This document shows positions 1-7,770 of a stretch of DNA of 64,000 nucleotides, piece after piece; positions within the stretch are counted from its first letter, which is position 1, and each line of letters begins with the position of its first letter. Under the pieces are notes generated by a model, which saw only the letters and a program-made list of their open reading frames with translations, made no database searches and was not told the origin of the DNA. Where the stretch lies: the NCBI RefSeq assembly GCF_028728205.1, contig NZ_JAQYUU010000009.1, positions 124,001 through 188,000 on the forward strand, read 5' to 3'. A program made the position numbers and the translations under genes. The DNA is from Clostridium sp. 'White wine YQ'. Its GTDB lineage: Bacteria; Bacillota; Clostridia; Clostridiales; Clostridiaceae.

Positions 1-411
1 AATTTCACAGATAAAGATCCTTGTGCCATATGTTCAAATCCTAACAGAGAGAAACAAGTTATATGTGTGGTTGAGCAACCAAAAGATATTATGACTATGG
101 AAAAGGTTAAAGAGTTTAATGGGGTATATCATGTTTTACATGGCAATATATCTCCAATGCAAGGAAGAGGACCGCAGGATATTAGAATTAGAGAATTAGT
201 TGCAAGAATGAATTCCGATGTAAAAGAAGTTATAGTTGCTACAAATCCTAACATAGAAGGTGAAGCTACAGCGATGTACATATCCAAGATACTTAAACCG
301 TTGGATGTTAAAGTAACAAGAATAGCTGCAGGTATACCAGTAGGTGGGGATTTAGATTATGCTGATGAGGTAACTTTATCTAAGGCACTAGAGGGAAGAA
401 AAGAAATCTAA
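1..411 (+). CDS. recR: Recombination protein RecR, 3' part (5' end outside window)
   Basis: RecR works with RecF and RecO to load RecA at single-stranded gaps. The reading frame is open from base 1, so only the C-terminal two thirds are present. The visible part begins in the Cys zinc-finger region (a CAIC pair is seen at about bases 28-39) and runs through the Toprim domain, with the conserved VVEQPKDI stretch, the HGNISPMQG loop and the [12 protein letters not shown] segment. The frame ends with a normal stop. The following yaaL and bofA genes reproduce the recR-yaaL-bofA order known from Bacillus and Clostridium, which supports the call. An internal GTG at 67 is not a real start, because homology continues upstream of it. 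Confidence 0.97.
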   Translation, partial: NFTDKDPCAICSNPNREKQVICVVEQPKDIMTMEKVKEFNGVYHVLHGNISPMQGRGPQDIRIRELVARMNSDVKEVIVATNPNIEGEATAMYISKILKPLDVKVTRIAAGIPVGGDLDYADEVTLSKALEGRKEI

Positions 412-482
412 ATTTTCAACTTAAATGAATATCTCATATAAATTCAGTCAATAATTTGAATATAAATTATTGGAGGGGTTAT

Positions 483-755
483 ATGAATAGGAAATTTATT
501 CTAGAATCATTATTGAAAAAGAAGGTAACCAATGAAGTTTCTTTGATTAAAGATATTGAACAAGCCGTAAAGGATATTAAGGTTGCAGAAAGTATGTTTG
601 AAAGTGTAAGTGATCCTAAACTTATAGAAATTGCAATTTATTCTGAAGAAGTTGCTAGAAAAAGACTAGATTTCTTATTGAGAGAAGCAAAGGATAACAA
701 TTCAAAAGTAGATAATGCTTATGTAGTAGAGAAAAGTTCAGGGTTAGCTGAATAA
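483..755 (+). CDS. yaaL: YaaL-family (DUF2508) small protein
   Basis: This small, charged, probably helical cytoplasmic protein has 90 residues from the chosen start. ATG 483 is preferred because TTGGAGGGG lies just upstream, whereas an ATG at 456 has no ribosome site. Position between recR and bofA, size and a Lys/Glu-rich helical make-up match the DUF2508/YaaL family, whose function is not established. It is probably co-transcribed with both neighbours, since the gap to recR is about 70 bases and the gap to bofA about 20 bases. The family assignment rests mostly on synteny. Confidence 0.8.
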   Translation: MNRKFILESLLKKKVTNEVSLIKDIEQAVKDIKVAESMFESVSDPKLIEIAIYSEEVARKRLDFLLREAKDNNSKVDNAYVVEKSSGLAE

Positions 756-774
756 ATAAATGGGGGTATGGGAT

Positions 775-1035
775 ATGTTTCCAGTAGAAATTTTTTACGG
801 AATAATAAGCTTAATAATATTAGTAATATTATTTAAGGTATTTGCATGGCCTATTAAGATGCTTGGAAAATTAATAATTAATGGCATATTAGGAGTTTTA
901 CTCCTAGTAGTAGTTAATTTTATAGGAGGGCCATTTGGAATCAATATTGGAGTGAATATTGTAACAGCTTTAGTAGCAGGCTTCTTTGGTATTCCAGGGG
1001 TAATAGTTATGATAGTATTTAAACTATTCTTTTAA
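775..1035 (+). CDS. bofA: Pro-sigma-K processing inhibitor BofA
   Basis: BofA is a small membrane protein that, in Bacillus, holds the SpoIVFB protease inactive in the outer forespore membrane until the sigma-K checkpoint is passed. This ORF codes about 86 residues with two or three hydrophobic segments, a VVNFIGGPFGINIGVN stretch in the middle and FFGIPGVIVM near the end, both typical of BofA. ATG 775 is favoured because the GGGGG run at 762-766 sits 8 bases before it; an in-frame ATG at 760 would overlap that site. The gene closes the recR-yaaL-bofA cluster and is followed by a strong terminator. It is evidence for a spore-forming host. Confidence 0.9.
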   Translation: MFPVEIFYGIISLIILVILFKVFAWPIKMLGKLIINGILGVLLLVVVNFIGGPFGINIGVNIVTALVAGFFGIPGVIVMIVFKLFF

Positions 1036-1043
1036 AGTTAATA

Positions 1044-1091
1044 AAAAGGTGAAATATCTCAATATATTAGAGAGATATTTCACCTTTTTTT
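1044..1091 (+). terminator. Intrinsic terminator after bofA
   Basis: An inverted repeat (AAAGGTGAAATATCTC pairing with GAGATATTTCACCTTT) is followed by a run of T. It closes the recR-yaaL-bofA transcript. Confidence 0.92.
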
Positions 1092-1338
1092 GTGATTCTT
1101 TCGAATCTAACAAAGACGCATAAAAAAATCTTTGCGATTTTTTTACACGCCTTATGTTATAGATGGGAGTCTTGAGGTATTCAAAACAAAAAATATTAGA
1201 GGTGTAAAGTAAGGAATTAAAGAGTATTCCTATATAACATTAGTATATGTGTATACAAATAATGTGTTACAAAAAATAAATAAAAATTTAATAACGCTAA
1301 TACAATATATAGAAGCAATTATTGACGGAAGGAATTTA
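1092..1338. other. Intergenic stretch with two small hairpins
   Basis: Together with the terminator, this gap exceeds 300 bases. It holds a short GATTC/GAATC hairpin at 1094-1107 and a perfect AAAAAAATC/GATTTTTTT inverted repeat with a 5-base loop at 1122-1144. I see no ORF with a ribosome site, no RNA gene and no clear promoter, although the leader of the downstream membrane gene must begin somewhere here. Confidence 0.5.
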
Positions 1339-2352
1339 ATGAAAAAATTAATAAACCAGAAGTTGTTGAATCAGGATAAGAAGATAATACTTTGGGGTGT
1401 TATTTTAATGACAATAGTATTTCTTTTTTTAACCAATATGCACCAAATGATTCAATACAAGAACCATGGTACTAATTCAGAGGAGGTAATAAAACAATAT
1501 TTTTCATTAGCACCTTTTAAAAGTTGTATTCTATATTTAATTTATGGGTTTTTAACATGTTTTATATTAAGAGATATGGACAGTTTAGTCTCAAGCATAG
1601 AAGAAGAAAAGTATAATTTGAAAGAAGTCTTTTTCACTAAAGTAAGTACCTTGATAGGTATTACTAGTACAAGTATAATAATTGTATTTCTATTTAAGAT
1701 AATAGTTTATATGGTGAAAAGACAAGACTTTCAGTCATTAGGTATTAATGGTTACAATATATTTATATTCTTTCTATTAGCACTAGCAATTTCCATAGTA
1801 TCTTGTGGAGGGATTTTTTTATCCTTTATGCTCGTTAAAAACAAGATTTTAGCAATAATTTTCGTTCCATGTATTGAATACTGTTTATTTTTATTTTTTG
1901 GTCTTTTTAAAATGTTATTGAGTAGTTATTTATGGCCATTAAAATGGTTACTAGATATGATAGGAAGTATAATGGTTGATTATTTTGCATTATCCTTAAC
2001 ATTTGATTGGAGGATAGAGCTTCAACCTTTCAGCAATCAAATAATTTCGGTATTTCTACTTTTTATAGCAGGCATACTTTTGTTTTGGGTAGATTACTTA
2101 ATATTTGGAAAGCTAAAGTCTGAAAAGATAAAAAATCTTTTTTATTTTTCCTGGACTATAAAGATAGTTTTCTTAATGATGGCTTTTGTTGGCTCATTTT
2201 CTTTATTAGTAATTTTCGATTTGTTGGTATTAGTACTCTCGCCACATAGTTTTAATAACATGAATTTACCAATAAATATTGTTGTGATTATTGCTTCTGT
2301 AGTATTTTATAGATTACAACTTAAAAGGTGTTATCTAAAAGACAAAGAATAA
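1339..2352 (+). CDS. Multi-pass membrane protein, unrecognised
   Basis: The product has 337 residues from ATG 1339, chosen because GGAAGGAA lies just before it; the open frame extends up to 1249 but lacks a ribosome site there. It shows about seven or eight hydrophobic segments, a Lys-rich N-terminus typical of a cytoplasmic tail, and no catalytic or nucleotide-binding motif. The layout (a large extracytoplasmic loop after the first membrane segment, then clustered helices) recalls ABC-2 type permeases, but no ATPase gene is adjacent and I do not recognise the family. It stands alone between the bofA terminator and a long non-coding region. A hairpin at 2479-2520 may end its transcript. Confidence 0.7.
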   Translation: MKKLINQKLLNQDKKIILWGVILMTIVFLFLTNMHQMIQYKNHGTNSEEVIKQYFSLAPFKSCILYLIYGFLTCFILRDMDSLVSSIEEEKYNLKEVFFTKVSTLIGITSTSIIIVFLFKIIVYMVKRQDFQSLGINGYNIFIFFLLALAISIVSCGGIFLSFMLVKNKILAIIFVPCIEYCLFLFFGLFKMLLSSYLWPLKWLLDMIGSIMVDYFALSLTFDWRIELQPFSNQIISVFLLFIAGILLFWVDYLIFGKLKSEKIKNLFYFSWTIKIVFLMMAFVGSFSLLVIFDLLVLVLSPHSFNNMNLPINIVVIIASVVFYRLQLKRCYLKDKE

Positions 2353-2949
2353 AAAAAGGTGGATATTTTTAACAAGGTAGTAAAAAAACACAGACTAAAT
2401 TTAAAAAAACATAATTATAAAAAAAGGGATTGATTTATTTTATAATGGCAATATAATAAAAGTATAACAGATTGAACGAAGGCGTTTGATAGAGCAATAA
2501 CTCTATTAAGCGCTTTTTTCTTTCTAGTTTACCTCGAGGAAAAAAACAAGGATCCAGAAAAAATTATATACTTATTCTGCCCCCAAAGGAATAAAGTACA
2601 CTTGGTTAAGCCATGGCAACCTTGTGATAAATAATTTAGAAAAGATTTATTTTGGTTAAATTTAAATTGAGAATTTAATAAGAGGTATTGAATATAAATT
2701 TGATACGAATTATTTTTAAGCGATTGTACAACTTTGGAGCTATATTTATATGTGAGATAAATATAGCTGCCTTAACTTTTTATGGTCCGGACTAAAATTT
2801 AATTATAGGGTAATTATAGAAATAGAGATGGCATATATAACGTGAAAAACCATATACTGCTGTATCTATTTTTATTTATGTAAAGTTCTTTGAATAGCAT
2901 TTAAGTGATATAATTAGGTTATAAATCTATAAGAGAAAGGAATGGTTCT
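2353..2949. other. Long gene-poor stretch with hairpins
   Basis: No ORF with a credible start was found in about 600 bases. Two structured elements stand out: a 16-bp stem with a T-run at 2479-2520 and a perfect 12-bp stem (AGCTATATTTAT pairing with ATAAATATAGCT) at 2738-2768. A GC-richer patch at about 2578-2630 contains GCCATGGC inside an imperfect GGTT...AACC repeat. The last 60 bases should hold the promoter and leader of the next small gene. A small RNA is possible but unproven. Confidence 0.45.
2479..2520 (+). terminator. Intrinsic terminator within the gap
   Basis: Bases 2479-2494 pair with 2501-2516 in a 16-bp stem around a CAATAA loop, with three G-U pairs; the T-run spans 2514-2519. 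The G-U pairs would become A-C mismatches in an antisense RNA, so the signal points to a plus-strand transcript. Either it ends the membrane gene's mRNA about 130 bases downstream or it ends an unannotated RNA. Confidence 0.7.
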
Positions 2950-3117
2950 GTGACTAGAGGAAGCGGATTCAATTGTGAACATTGTCCAGAGTTCAAAAAA
3001 GGAACATGTAGTGGAGATACAACGTGTCTATGCTATGAATGTCCAAGAAATTTAGGACAGTGTTTATGTGTGAAATATTGTAGAGAAACAGAGTCAATAT
3101 TGACTATAGAGGAGTAA
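2950..3117 (+). CDS. Tiny cysteine-rich protein (paralogue A)
   Basis: This 55-residue protein has nine cysteines. The start is GTG 2950, with AGAGAAAGG about 10 bases upstream, and the stop lies three bases before the carboxypeptidase ATG, whose ribosome site (GAGGAG) falls inside the last codons. A C-x2-C-x7-C motif (CEHCPEFKKGTC) is followed by a second Cys-dense half (CYEC, then CLC and YC). Two ORFs beyond the carboxypeptidase carry the same spacing, so it is probably one of three paralogues. The pattern suggests metal binding or disulfide bonding. No family is recognised and no signal peptide is seen. Confidence 0.75.
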   Translation: MTRGSGFNCEHCPEFKKGTCSGDTTCLCYECPRNLGQCLCVKYCRETESILTIEE

Positions 3118-3120
3118 GGT

Positions 3121-4632
3121 ATGGAAAAGGGTATTGAACTTAAGTTATTAGAATTAAAAGATTATATAAAAGTAATGGAAAATACTAAGCAGGCATTAGA
3201 TTTAATTTATTGGGATAAGATGGTTATGATGCCAAAGAAGGCTGTGGAAGGAAGATCAGAAGTAGTTGCACATCTTTCTGAACAGTTATTTAACCTTCAA
3301 ACGTCCCAAAAACTTAAAGAATTCATAGATTATTTTGAGCCTATTTTAGAAAAGCTTGATAAGGTTAATAAAAGTATGGTTGAAACCTTAAAGAAGGAAT
3401 ATGAAGAAACAAAGAAAATTCCAGTAGAAAGATATAAGGAATTTGTAATTCTTGCATCCAAGTCTGAAGTTGCTTGGGAGGAAGCAAAGGAGAAGAATGA
3501 TTTCTTAATATTCAAACCATATCTAGAAAAAATAATTGAATTTCAAAAAGAGTTCATAGGATACTGGGGTTTTAAAGAACATAAATATAATACACTTTTA
3601 GATAAGTATGAAAAGGGAATTACAGTGGAAGTATTGGATGGAGTTTTTGGAGAGCTTAGAGATGCACTAGTAGGTTTACTTAAAAAGATTAAAAAGAGTA
3701 ATATTAAGATAGATTCAAGTGTAATTAAAGATTCCTATCCAAGAGAGCTACAAAAGGAGCTGAGTCTTTTTTCGCTTGATTTAATTGGATTTGATATGAA
3801 TGCAGGAAGACTAGATGAAAGCGTACATCCTTTTACAACTAATTTTTCAAATAAAGATGTTAGATTAACTACTCATTATTATGAAGAGGAACTTCTATCA
3901 GCATTATTTTCAACAATACATGAAGGTGGGCATGGAATATACGAACAAGGTATAAGTGACGAGCTTAATGGAACTTGGTTAGCGCAAGGAGCATCAATGG
4001 GAGTACATGAATCTCAGTCAAGATTTTATGAAAATATTGTAGGAAGAAGTAAAGAATTTTTAAACTTTTTATTTGAAAATAAAATAAAACAATCTTTTGC
4101 TAATCTAGAGAATTTGGATTTTGAAACATTTTATAAATGTGTAAATAAGGTTGAACCATCTTTAATAAGAACAGAAGCAGATGAGTTGACTTATTCATTA
4201 CATGTGATTATAAGATATGAAATAGAAAAAGCTATTTTTAATGGTGAGGTAGACACAGGTGATTTACCTAGACTTTGGAATGAGAAATATAAGGAATATT
4301 TAGGTGTAGAGCCGACAAATGATTCAGAAGGAATTCTTCAGGATATGCACTGGTCAGATGGATCATTTGGATATTTTCCAAGTTATGCATTAGGAAACTT
4401 ATATGGAGCTCAATTTCTAAACACAATGAAGAAAGATATTCCTAATTATAAAGAGCTATTAGAAAAAGGAGATATTAAACCAATAACAAAATGGTTAAAA
4501 GAAAAAATTCATACTCATGGAGCAGTATATTCTCCGATGGAATTACTTTTAAAGGTAACAGGTGAAAAGCTGAATCCTAAATACTTTATTGATTATTTAG
4601 ATGAAAAATATTCCAAAATATATCAGGTATAA
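3121..4632 (+). CDS. Thermostable-type carboxypeptidase, peptidase family M32
   Basis: M32 enzymes are cytoplasmic metallo-carboxypeptidases that remove C-terminal residues from peptides. At 503 residues the length is typical. The metal site is visible: HEGGH at residues 267-271 (two His ligands and the catalytic Glu) followed by HES at 296-298, whose Glu is the third ligand. Other family hallmarks are the DLIYWDK stretch near the N-terminus, the IRTEADELTYSLH segment and the DMHWSDGSFGYFPSYALG signature near residue 410. Translation probably couples to the small Cys-rich ORF directly upstream. There is no signal peptide, consistent with a role in intracellular peptide turnover. Substrate specificity cannot be read from the sequence. 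Confidence 0.97.
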   Translation: MEKGIELKLLELKDYIKVMENTKQALDLIYWDKMVMMPKKAVEGRSEVVAHLSEQLFNLQTSQKLKEFIDYFEPILEKLDKVNKSMVETLKKEYEETKKIPVERYKEFVILASKSEVAWEEAKEKNDFLIFKPYLEKIIEFQKEFIGYWGFKEHKYNTLLDKYEKGITVEVLDGVFGELRDALVGLLKKIKKSNIKIDSSVIKDSYPRELQKELSLFSLDLIGFDMNAGRLDESVHPFTTNFSNKDVRLTTHYYEEELLSALFSTIHEGGHGIYEQGISDELNGTWLAQGASMGVHESQSRFYENIVGRSKEFLNFLFENKIKQSFANLENLDFETFYKCVNKVEPSLIRTEADELTYSLHVIIRYEIEKAIFNGEVDTGDLPRLWNEKYKEYLGVEPTNDSEGILQDMHWSDGSFGYFPSYALGNLYGAQFLNTMKKDIPNYKELLEKGDIKPITKWLKEKIHTHGAVYSPMELLLKVTGEKLNPKYFIDYLDEKYSKIYQV

Positions 4633-4689
4633 AGGTTAAGATACTGCACAAAATAATAGAGGTAATATAAATTTGTAAGGAGAGATGAT

Positions 4690-4872
4690 ATGAATAAATC
4701 TCATTTATCCTCAATAAGTGGAGAGTTATGTCCTGACTTTTTTCCGAATACAATTTTGCCGTCTATTAGCATGAGGGAAGTTTATTCAACTTGTAAAAAT
4801 TGTATTGAATATGAAAAAGGTAGTTGCCTTAAGGATGCTTACTCCTATATTACTATTATTAATAGGAATTAG
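4690..4872 (+). CDS. Small cysteine-containing protein (paralogue B)
   Basis: This 60-residue protein starts at an ATG preceded by AAGGAGAG. It has four cysteines; three form C-x2-C-x7-C (CKNCIEYEKGSC), the same spacing and similar aromatic, Lys and Gly positions as the ORFs at 2950 and 4888. The N-terminal half contains an isolated ELCPDF. It follows the M32 gene by 57 bases without a terminator between them and is probably in the same transcript. No signal peptide or known family is recognised. Confidence 0.75.
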   Translation: MNKSHLSSISGELCPDFFPNTILPSISMREVYSTCKNCIEYEKGSCLKDAYSYITIINRN

Positions 4873-4887
4873 AAGGGAGAAGATAGT

Positions 4888-5073
4888 ATGAATTATGATT
4901 TATTTCAAGACTTAAGCTCTGTAGCTAGAAGCTGTCATGATTATTCTCCAGTAGAATTAGGGCCAGTATCTTATTGTAGTTCAAGATTAAGTTGTTTAAA
5001 TTGTCAAAGTTATGAAAGTAGTCAGTGTAACAAGGAATGTTGTGATAAGGATATGAGTCAAAATGAGAATTAA
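4888..5073 (+). CDS. Small cysteine-rich protein (paralogue C)
   Basis: This 61-residue protein has seven cysteines and a good ribosome site (GAAGGGAG). It contains CLNCQSYESSQC, again C-x2-C-x7-C, followed by a CC pair near the C-terminus. It lies 15 bases after paralogue B, so the two are surely co-transcribed, and a terminator follows. The shared motif, small size and clustering around one peptidase indicate duplicated genes that have diverged outside the motif. Function is unknown. Confidence 0.75.
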   Translation: MNYDLFQDLSSVARSCHDYSPVELGPVSYCSSRLSCLNCQSYESSQCNKECCDKDMSQNEN

Positions 5074-5125
5074 GTTTTATTTATATTAAAATCCTTATAG
5101 ATTAATTTAAGATTTTATTAGTTTG

Positions 5126-5176
5126 ATAGTGATTTGAAGGAATATTAAATAATAAGCCTTTAAATCACTATTTTTA
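5126..5176 (+). terminator. Terminator of the carboxypeptidase/Cys-rich cluster
   Basis: ATAGTGATTTGAAGG pairs with CCTTTAAATCACTAT (15 bp, one G-U pair) and is followed by TTTTTATT. Confidence 0.88.
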
Positions 5177-5288
5177 TTGTGAAATTTACAAAATAATATA
5201 GTTATTTATGGTAATTAGAAATGTAAAATATCAATTTATAAAATATCACTAAATGAACCGATTTAAGATAAATTTAATAATAAAACCA

Positions 5289-5317
5289 TTGTTTTAAAAT
5301 ATAAAAAGTAGTAGAAT
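5289..5317 (+). promoter_or_regulatory. Candidate sigma-A promoter for the ser operon
   Basis: TTGTTT, 17 bases, then TAGAAT lies about 130 bases upstream of serC. The leader between this and the gene includes a weak AAACC/GGTTT pairing (about 5371-5403) and a TTTGC/GCAAA pairing (about 5401-5416). I see no T-box motif and no known riboswitch. Otherwise the gap 5177-5445 is AT-rich and without genes. Confidence 0.5.
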
Positions 5318-5445
5318 TACAAATAAAATATTAAATTTTCAAAATAACATTTGTGTTTAAGCACGGATAAAACCTTGAAATATTATGAAATATAGAGGGG
5401 TTTGCTGCTAGGCAAAATGTAAAAAATAAAAGGGGGCTTTTATAA

Positions 5446-6528
5446 ATGTCAAGAGTATATAATTTTTCTGCGGGTCCAGCTGTATTACCAGAAGAAGTAC
5501 TTAAAGAAGCAGCTGAGGAGATGTTAGACTACAAAGGAACTGGTATGTCTGTAATGGAAATGAGCCATCGTTCGAAAGCGTTTGAAGGTATTATTGGGGA
5601 TGCTGAAAAAACATTAAGAGAACTTATGAATATTCCTGATAATTACAAGGTATTATTCCTTCAAGGTGGTGCATCACAACAATTTGCAATGATTCCAATG
5701 AATCTCATGAAAAACAGAGTTGCAGATCATATTAACACAGGACAATGGGCTAAGAAGGCTATATCCGAAGGAAAGTTATATGGAAAAATCAACGTGCTAG
5801 CATCTTCTGAAGACAAGACATTCACATATATACCTGATTTAAAAGATTTAAAGATTTCTGATGATGCAGATTATGTGTATATATGCCATAACAATACAAT
5901 CTATGGAACTAAATATAATGATTTGCCAGATACAGGAGATAAGATATTAGTTGCGGATATGTCATCAGATATTTTATCTGAACCTGTAGATGTAAGTAAA
6001 TATGGACTTATATTTGCTGGGGCTCAAAAAAATATAGGACCAGCAGGAGTTGTTGTTGTAATAATTAGAGAAGATTTAATTACAGATGATGTATTACCAG
6101 GAACTCCAACAATGTTAAAATACAAAATTCATGCAGATAACAATTCACTTTATAATACTCCACCTGCATATGGAATATATATATGCGGAAAGGTATTTCA
6201 GTGGATTAAAAATAAAGGCGGCCTAGACGCAATGAAGAAAATTAATGAAGAAAAGGCTGCAATATTATATGACTACCTTGATTCAAGCAGTATGTTTAAG
6301 GGAACAGTTGTGAAGAAAGACCGTTCATTAATGAATGTTCCTTTTGTAACTGGTTCAGATGAATTAGATGCTAAGTTTGTAAAAGAAGCTAAAGCTGCAG
6401 GCTTTGAGAACTTAAAAGGACATAGAAGTGTTGGTGGAATGAGAGCAAGTATATATAATGCTATGCCAATAGAAGGTGTTAAGGCGTTGGTTGAATTCAT
6501 GAAGAAATTTGAAGAAGAAAATAAGTAA
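5446..6528 (+). CDS. serC: Phosphoserine aminotransferase
   Basis: SerC converts 3-phosphohydroxypyruvate and glutamate to O-phosphoserine and 2-oxoglutarate, the second step of serine synthesis. The 360-residue length is typical. The N-terminal YNFSAGPAVLP, the SVMEMSHRSK segment, the FLQGGASQQFAM phosphate-binding stretch and the PLP-lysine K195 in AGAQKNIG are all class-V SerC marks. The start has the ribosome site AAAGGGGG. serA follows after 20 bases and DUF1015 after that, so the three form an operon. A phosphoserine phosphatase (serB) is not in the cluster. Confidence 0.98.
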   Translation: MSRVYNFSAGPAVLPEEVLKEAAEEMLDYKGTGMSVMEMSHRSKAFEGIIGDAEKTLRELMNIPDNYKVLFLQGGASQQFAMIPMNLMKNRVADHINTGQWAKKAISEGKLYGKINVLASSEDKTFTYIPDLKDLKISDDADYVYICHNNTIYGTKYNDLPDTGDKILVADMSSDILSEPVDVSKYGLIFAGAQKNIGPAGVVVVIIREDLITDDVLPGTPTMLKYKIHADNNSLYNTPPAYGIYICGKVFQWIKNKGGLDAMKKINEEKAAILYDYLDSSSMFKGTVVKKDRSLMNVPFVTGSDELDAKFVKEAKAAGFENLKGHRSVGGMRASIYNAMPIEGVKALVEFMKKFEEENK

Positions 6529-6548
6529 AAGAATTAAGGGGTGCTATA

Positions 6549-7712
6549 ATGTTTAAAATTAATTGTTTAAATCCAATAGCTAATATTGGTTTGGATATAT
6601 TTTCAGATAAATATGAGAAGGTTGATAATTTTAATGAAGCAGATGCAGTACTAGTTAGAAGTGCAAGTATGCATGATTTAGATATACCTGAATCCTTAGA
6701 AGCAATTGCTAGAGCAGGGGCAGGAGTTAACAATATTCCTCTAGATAAATGTGCTGAAAAGGGAGTTGTAGTATTTAATACTCCTGGAGCTAATGCAAAT
6801 GGAGTAAAGGAACTAGTTATAGCAGGGCTTCTTCTAGCATCTAGAGATATAGTCGGGGGAGTAAACTGGGTTGGTTCAGTGAAAGAAGAGCCAGAAGTAG
6901 CAAAATTAGTAGAAAAGAATAAATCAAAGTTTGCTGGAGTAGAGATTCAAGGGAAAAGGCTTGGGGTAATAGGACTTGGAGCTATAGGTGTATTAGTTGC
7001 AAATGCTGCTAATAGACTAGGCATGGAGGTATATGGTTACGACCCATTTATTTCTGTAGATGCAGCTTGGAATCTTTCAAGAGATATTAAGCATAGTAAG
7101 TCATTAGAAGAAATATACAGAGAATGTGACTATATAACTGTGCATGTTCCATTAACAGATACCACTAAGGGAATGTTTAATAAAGAAGTTTTTGAAATCA
7201 TGAAAGATGGAGTTAAGATATTAAACTTCTCGAGAGACTCTTTAGTAAATGATGATGATATGATAGAAGCATTAAATTCAGGTAAAGTAAATAGATATGT
7301 AACAGATTTCCCAAATCCAAAGGTTGCTGGAAATCAAGGCGTAATTGCTATTCCTCACTTAGGAGCTTCTACAAATGAGTCAGAGGATAACTGTGCGGTT
7401 ATGGCGGTTAAAGAATTAATGGAATATCTTGAAAATGGAAATATCAAAAATTCAGTTAATTATCCAAATTGCGATATGGGAGTTTGTACTCAAGCAGGTC
7501 GTATTGCAATAAATCATAAAAATATTCCGAACATGTTAAGTCAATTCACATCAACTTTAGCAAATGAAAATATTAATATTTCAGATATGATTAATAAGAG
7601 TAGAGGTCAATGGGCATATACCATGCTTGATATAGAATCACCTGCTACAGTAGAAATAGCTAAGAAGATTCAAGAAATTGGCGGAGTAGTTAAAGTAAGA
7701 ATTATTAAATAG
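6549..7712 (+). CDS. serA: D-3-phosphoglycerate dehydrogenase
   Basis: SerA oxidises 3-phosphoglycerate to 3-phosphohydroxypyruvate with NAD, the committed step of serine synthesis. The product has 387 residues: an N-terminal substrate domain, a Rossmann domain with the GLGAIG motif near residue 142, the conserved Arg in NFSRD, the catalytic His in IPHLGAST, and a short C-terminal ACT-like segment (LANENINISDM) that could bind serine for feedback control. It is the short SerA type without the large intervening domain. It lies 20 bases after serC and shares its transcript. The family call is firm; allosteric regulation is an inference. Confidence 0.96.
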   Translation: MFKINCLNPIANIGLDIFSDKYEKVDNFNEADAVLVRSASMHDLDIPESLEAIARAGAGVNNIPLDKCAEKGVVVFNTPGANANGVKELVIAGLLLASRDIVGGVNWVGSVKEEPEVAKLVEKNKSKFAGVEIQGKRLGVIGLGAIGVLVANAANRLGMEVYGYDPFISVDAAWNLSRDIKHSKSLEEIYRECDYITVHVPLTDTTKGMFNKEVFEIMKDGVKILNFSRDSLVNDDDMIEALNSGKVNRYVTDFPNPKVAGNQGVIAIPHLGASTNESEDNCAVMAVKELMEYLENGNIKNSVNYPNCDMGVCTQAGRIAINHKNIPNMLSQFTSTLANENINISDMINKSRGQWAYTMLDIESPATVEIAKKIQEIGGVVKVRIIK

Positions 7713-7722
7713 TTTATATTCT

Positions 7723-7749
7723 AAGGGGACAAGTAACTTTGTTCCCCTT
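7723..7749 (+). other. Hairpin between serA and the DUF1015 gene
   Basis: AAGGGGA pairs with TCCCCTT around a short AT-rich loop (one more C-G pair beyond a bulge). No T-run follows, so it is not a standard terminator. It may be a processing or partial-attenuation structure inside the ser operon. Confidence 0.5.
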
Positions 7750-7770
7750 GAGTTATTAGGAGGATTTAAG

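Noticed and set aside
1092..1110. TTCGAATC resembling a tRNA T-loop
   Set aside because: No cloverleaf arms or acceptor stem can be drawn around it; it forms only a 5-bp hairpin.
5177..5445. Possible serine T-box or riboswitch before serC
   Set aside because: No AGGGTGG-type T-box core or other conserved riboswitch block is visible; only weak, short pairings.
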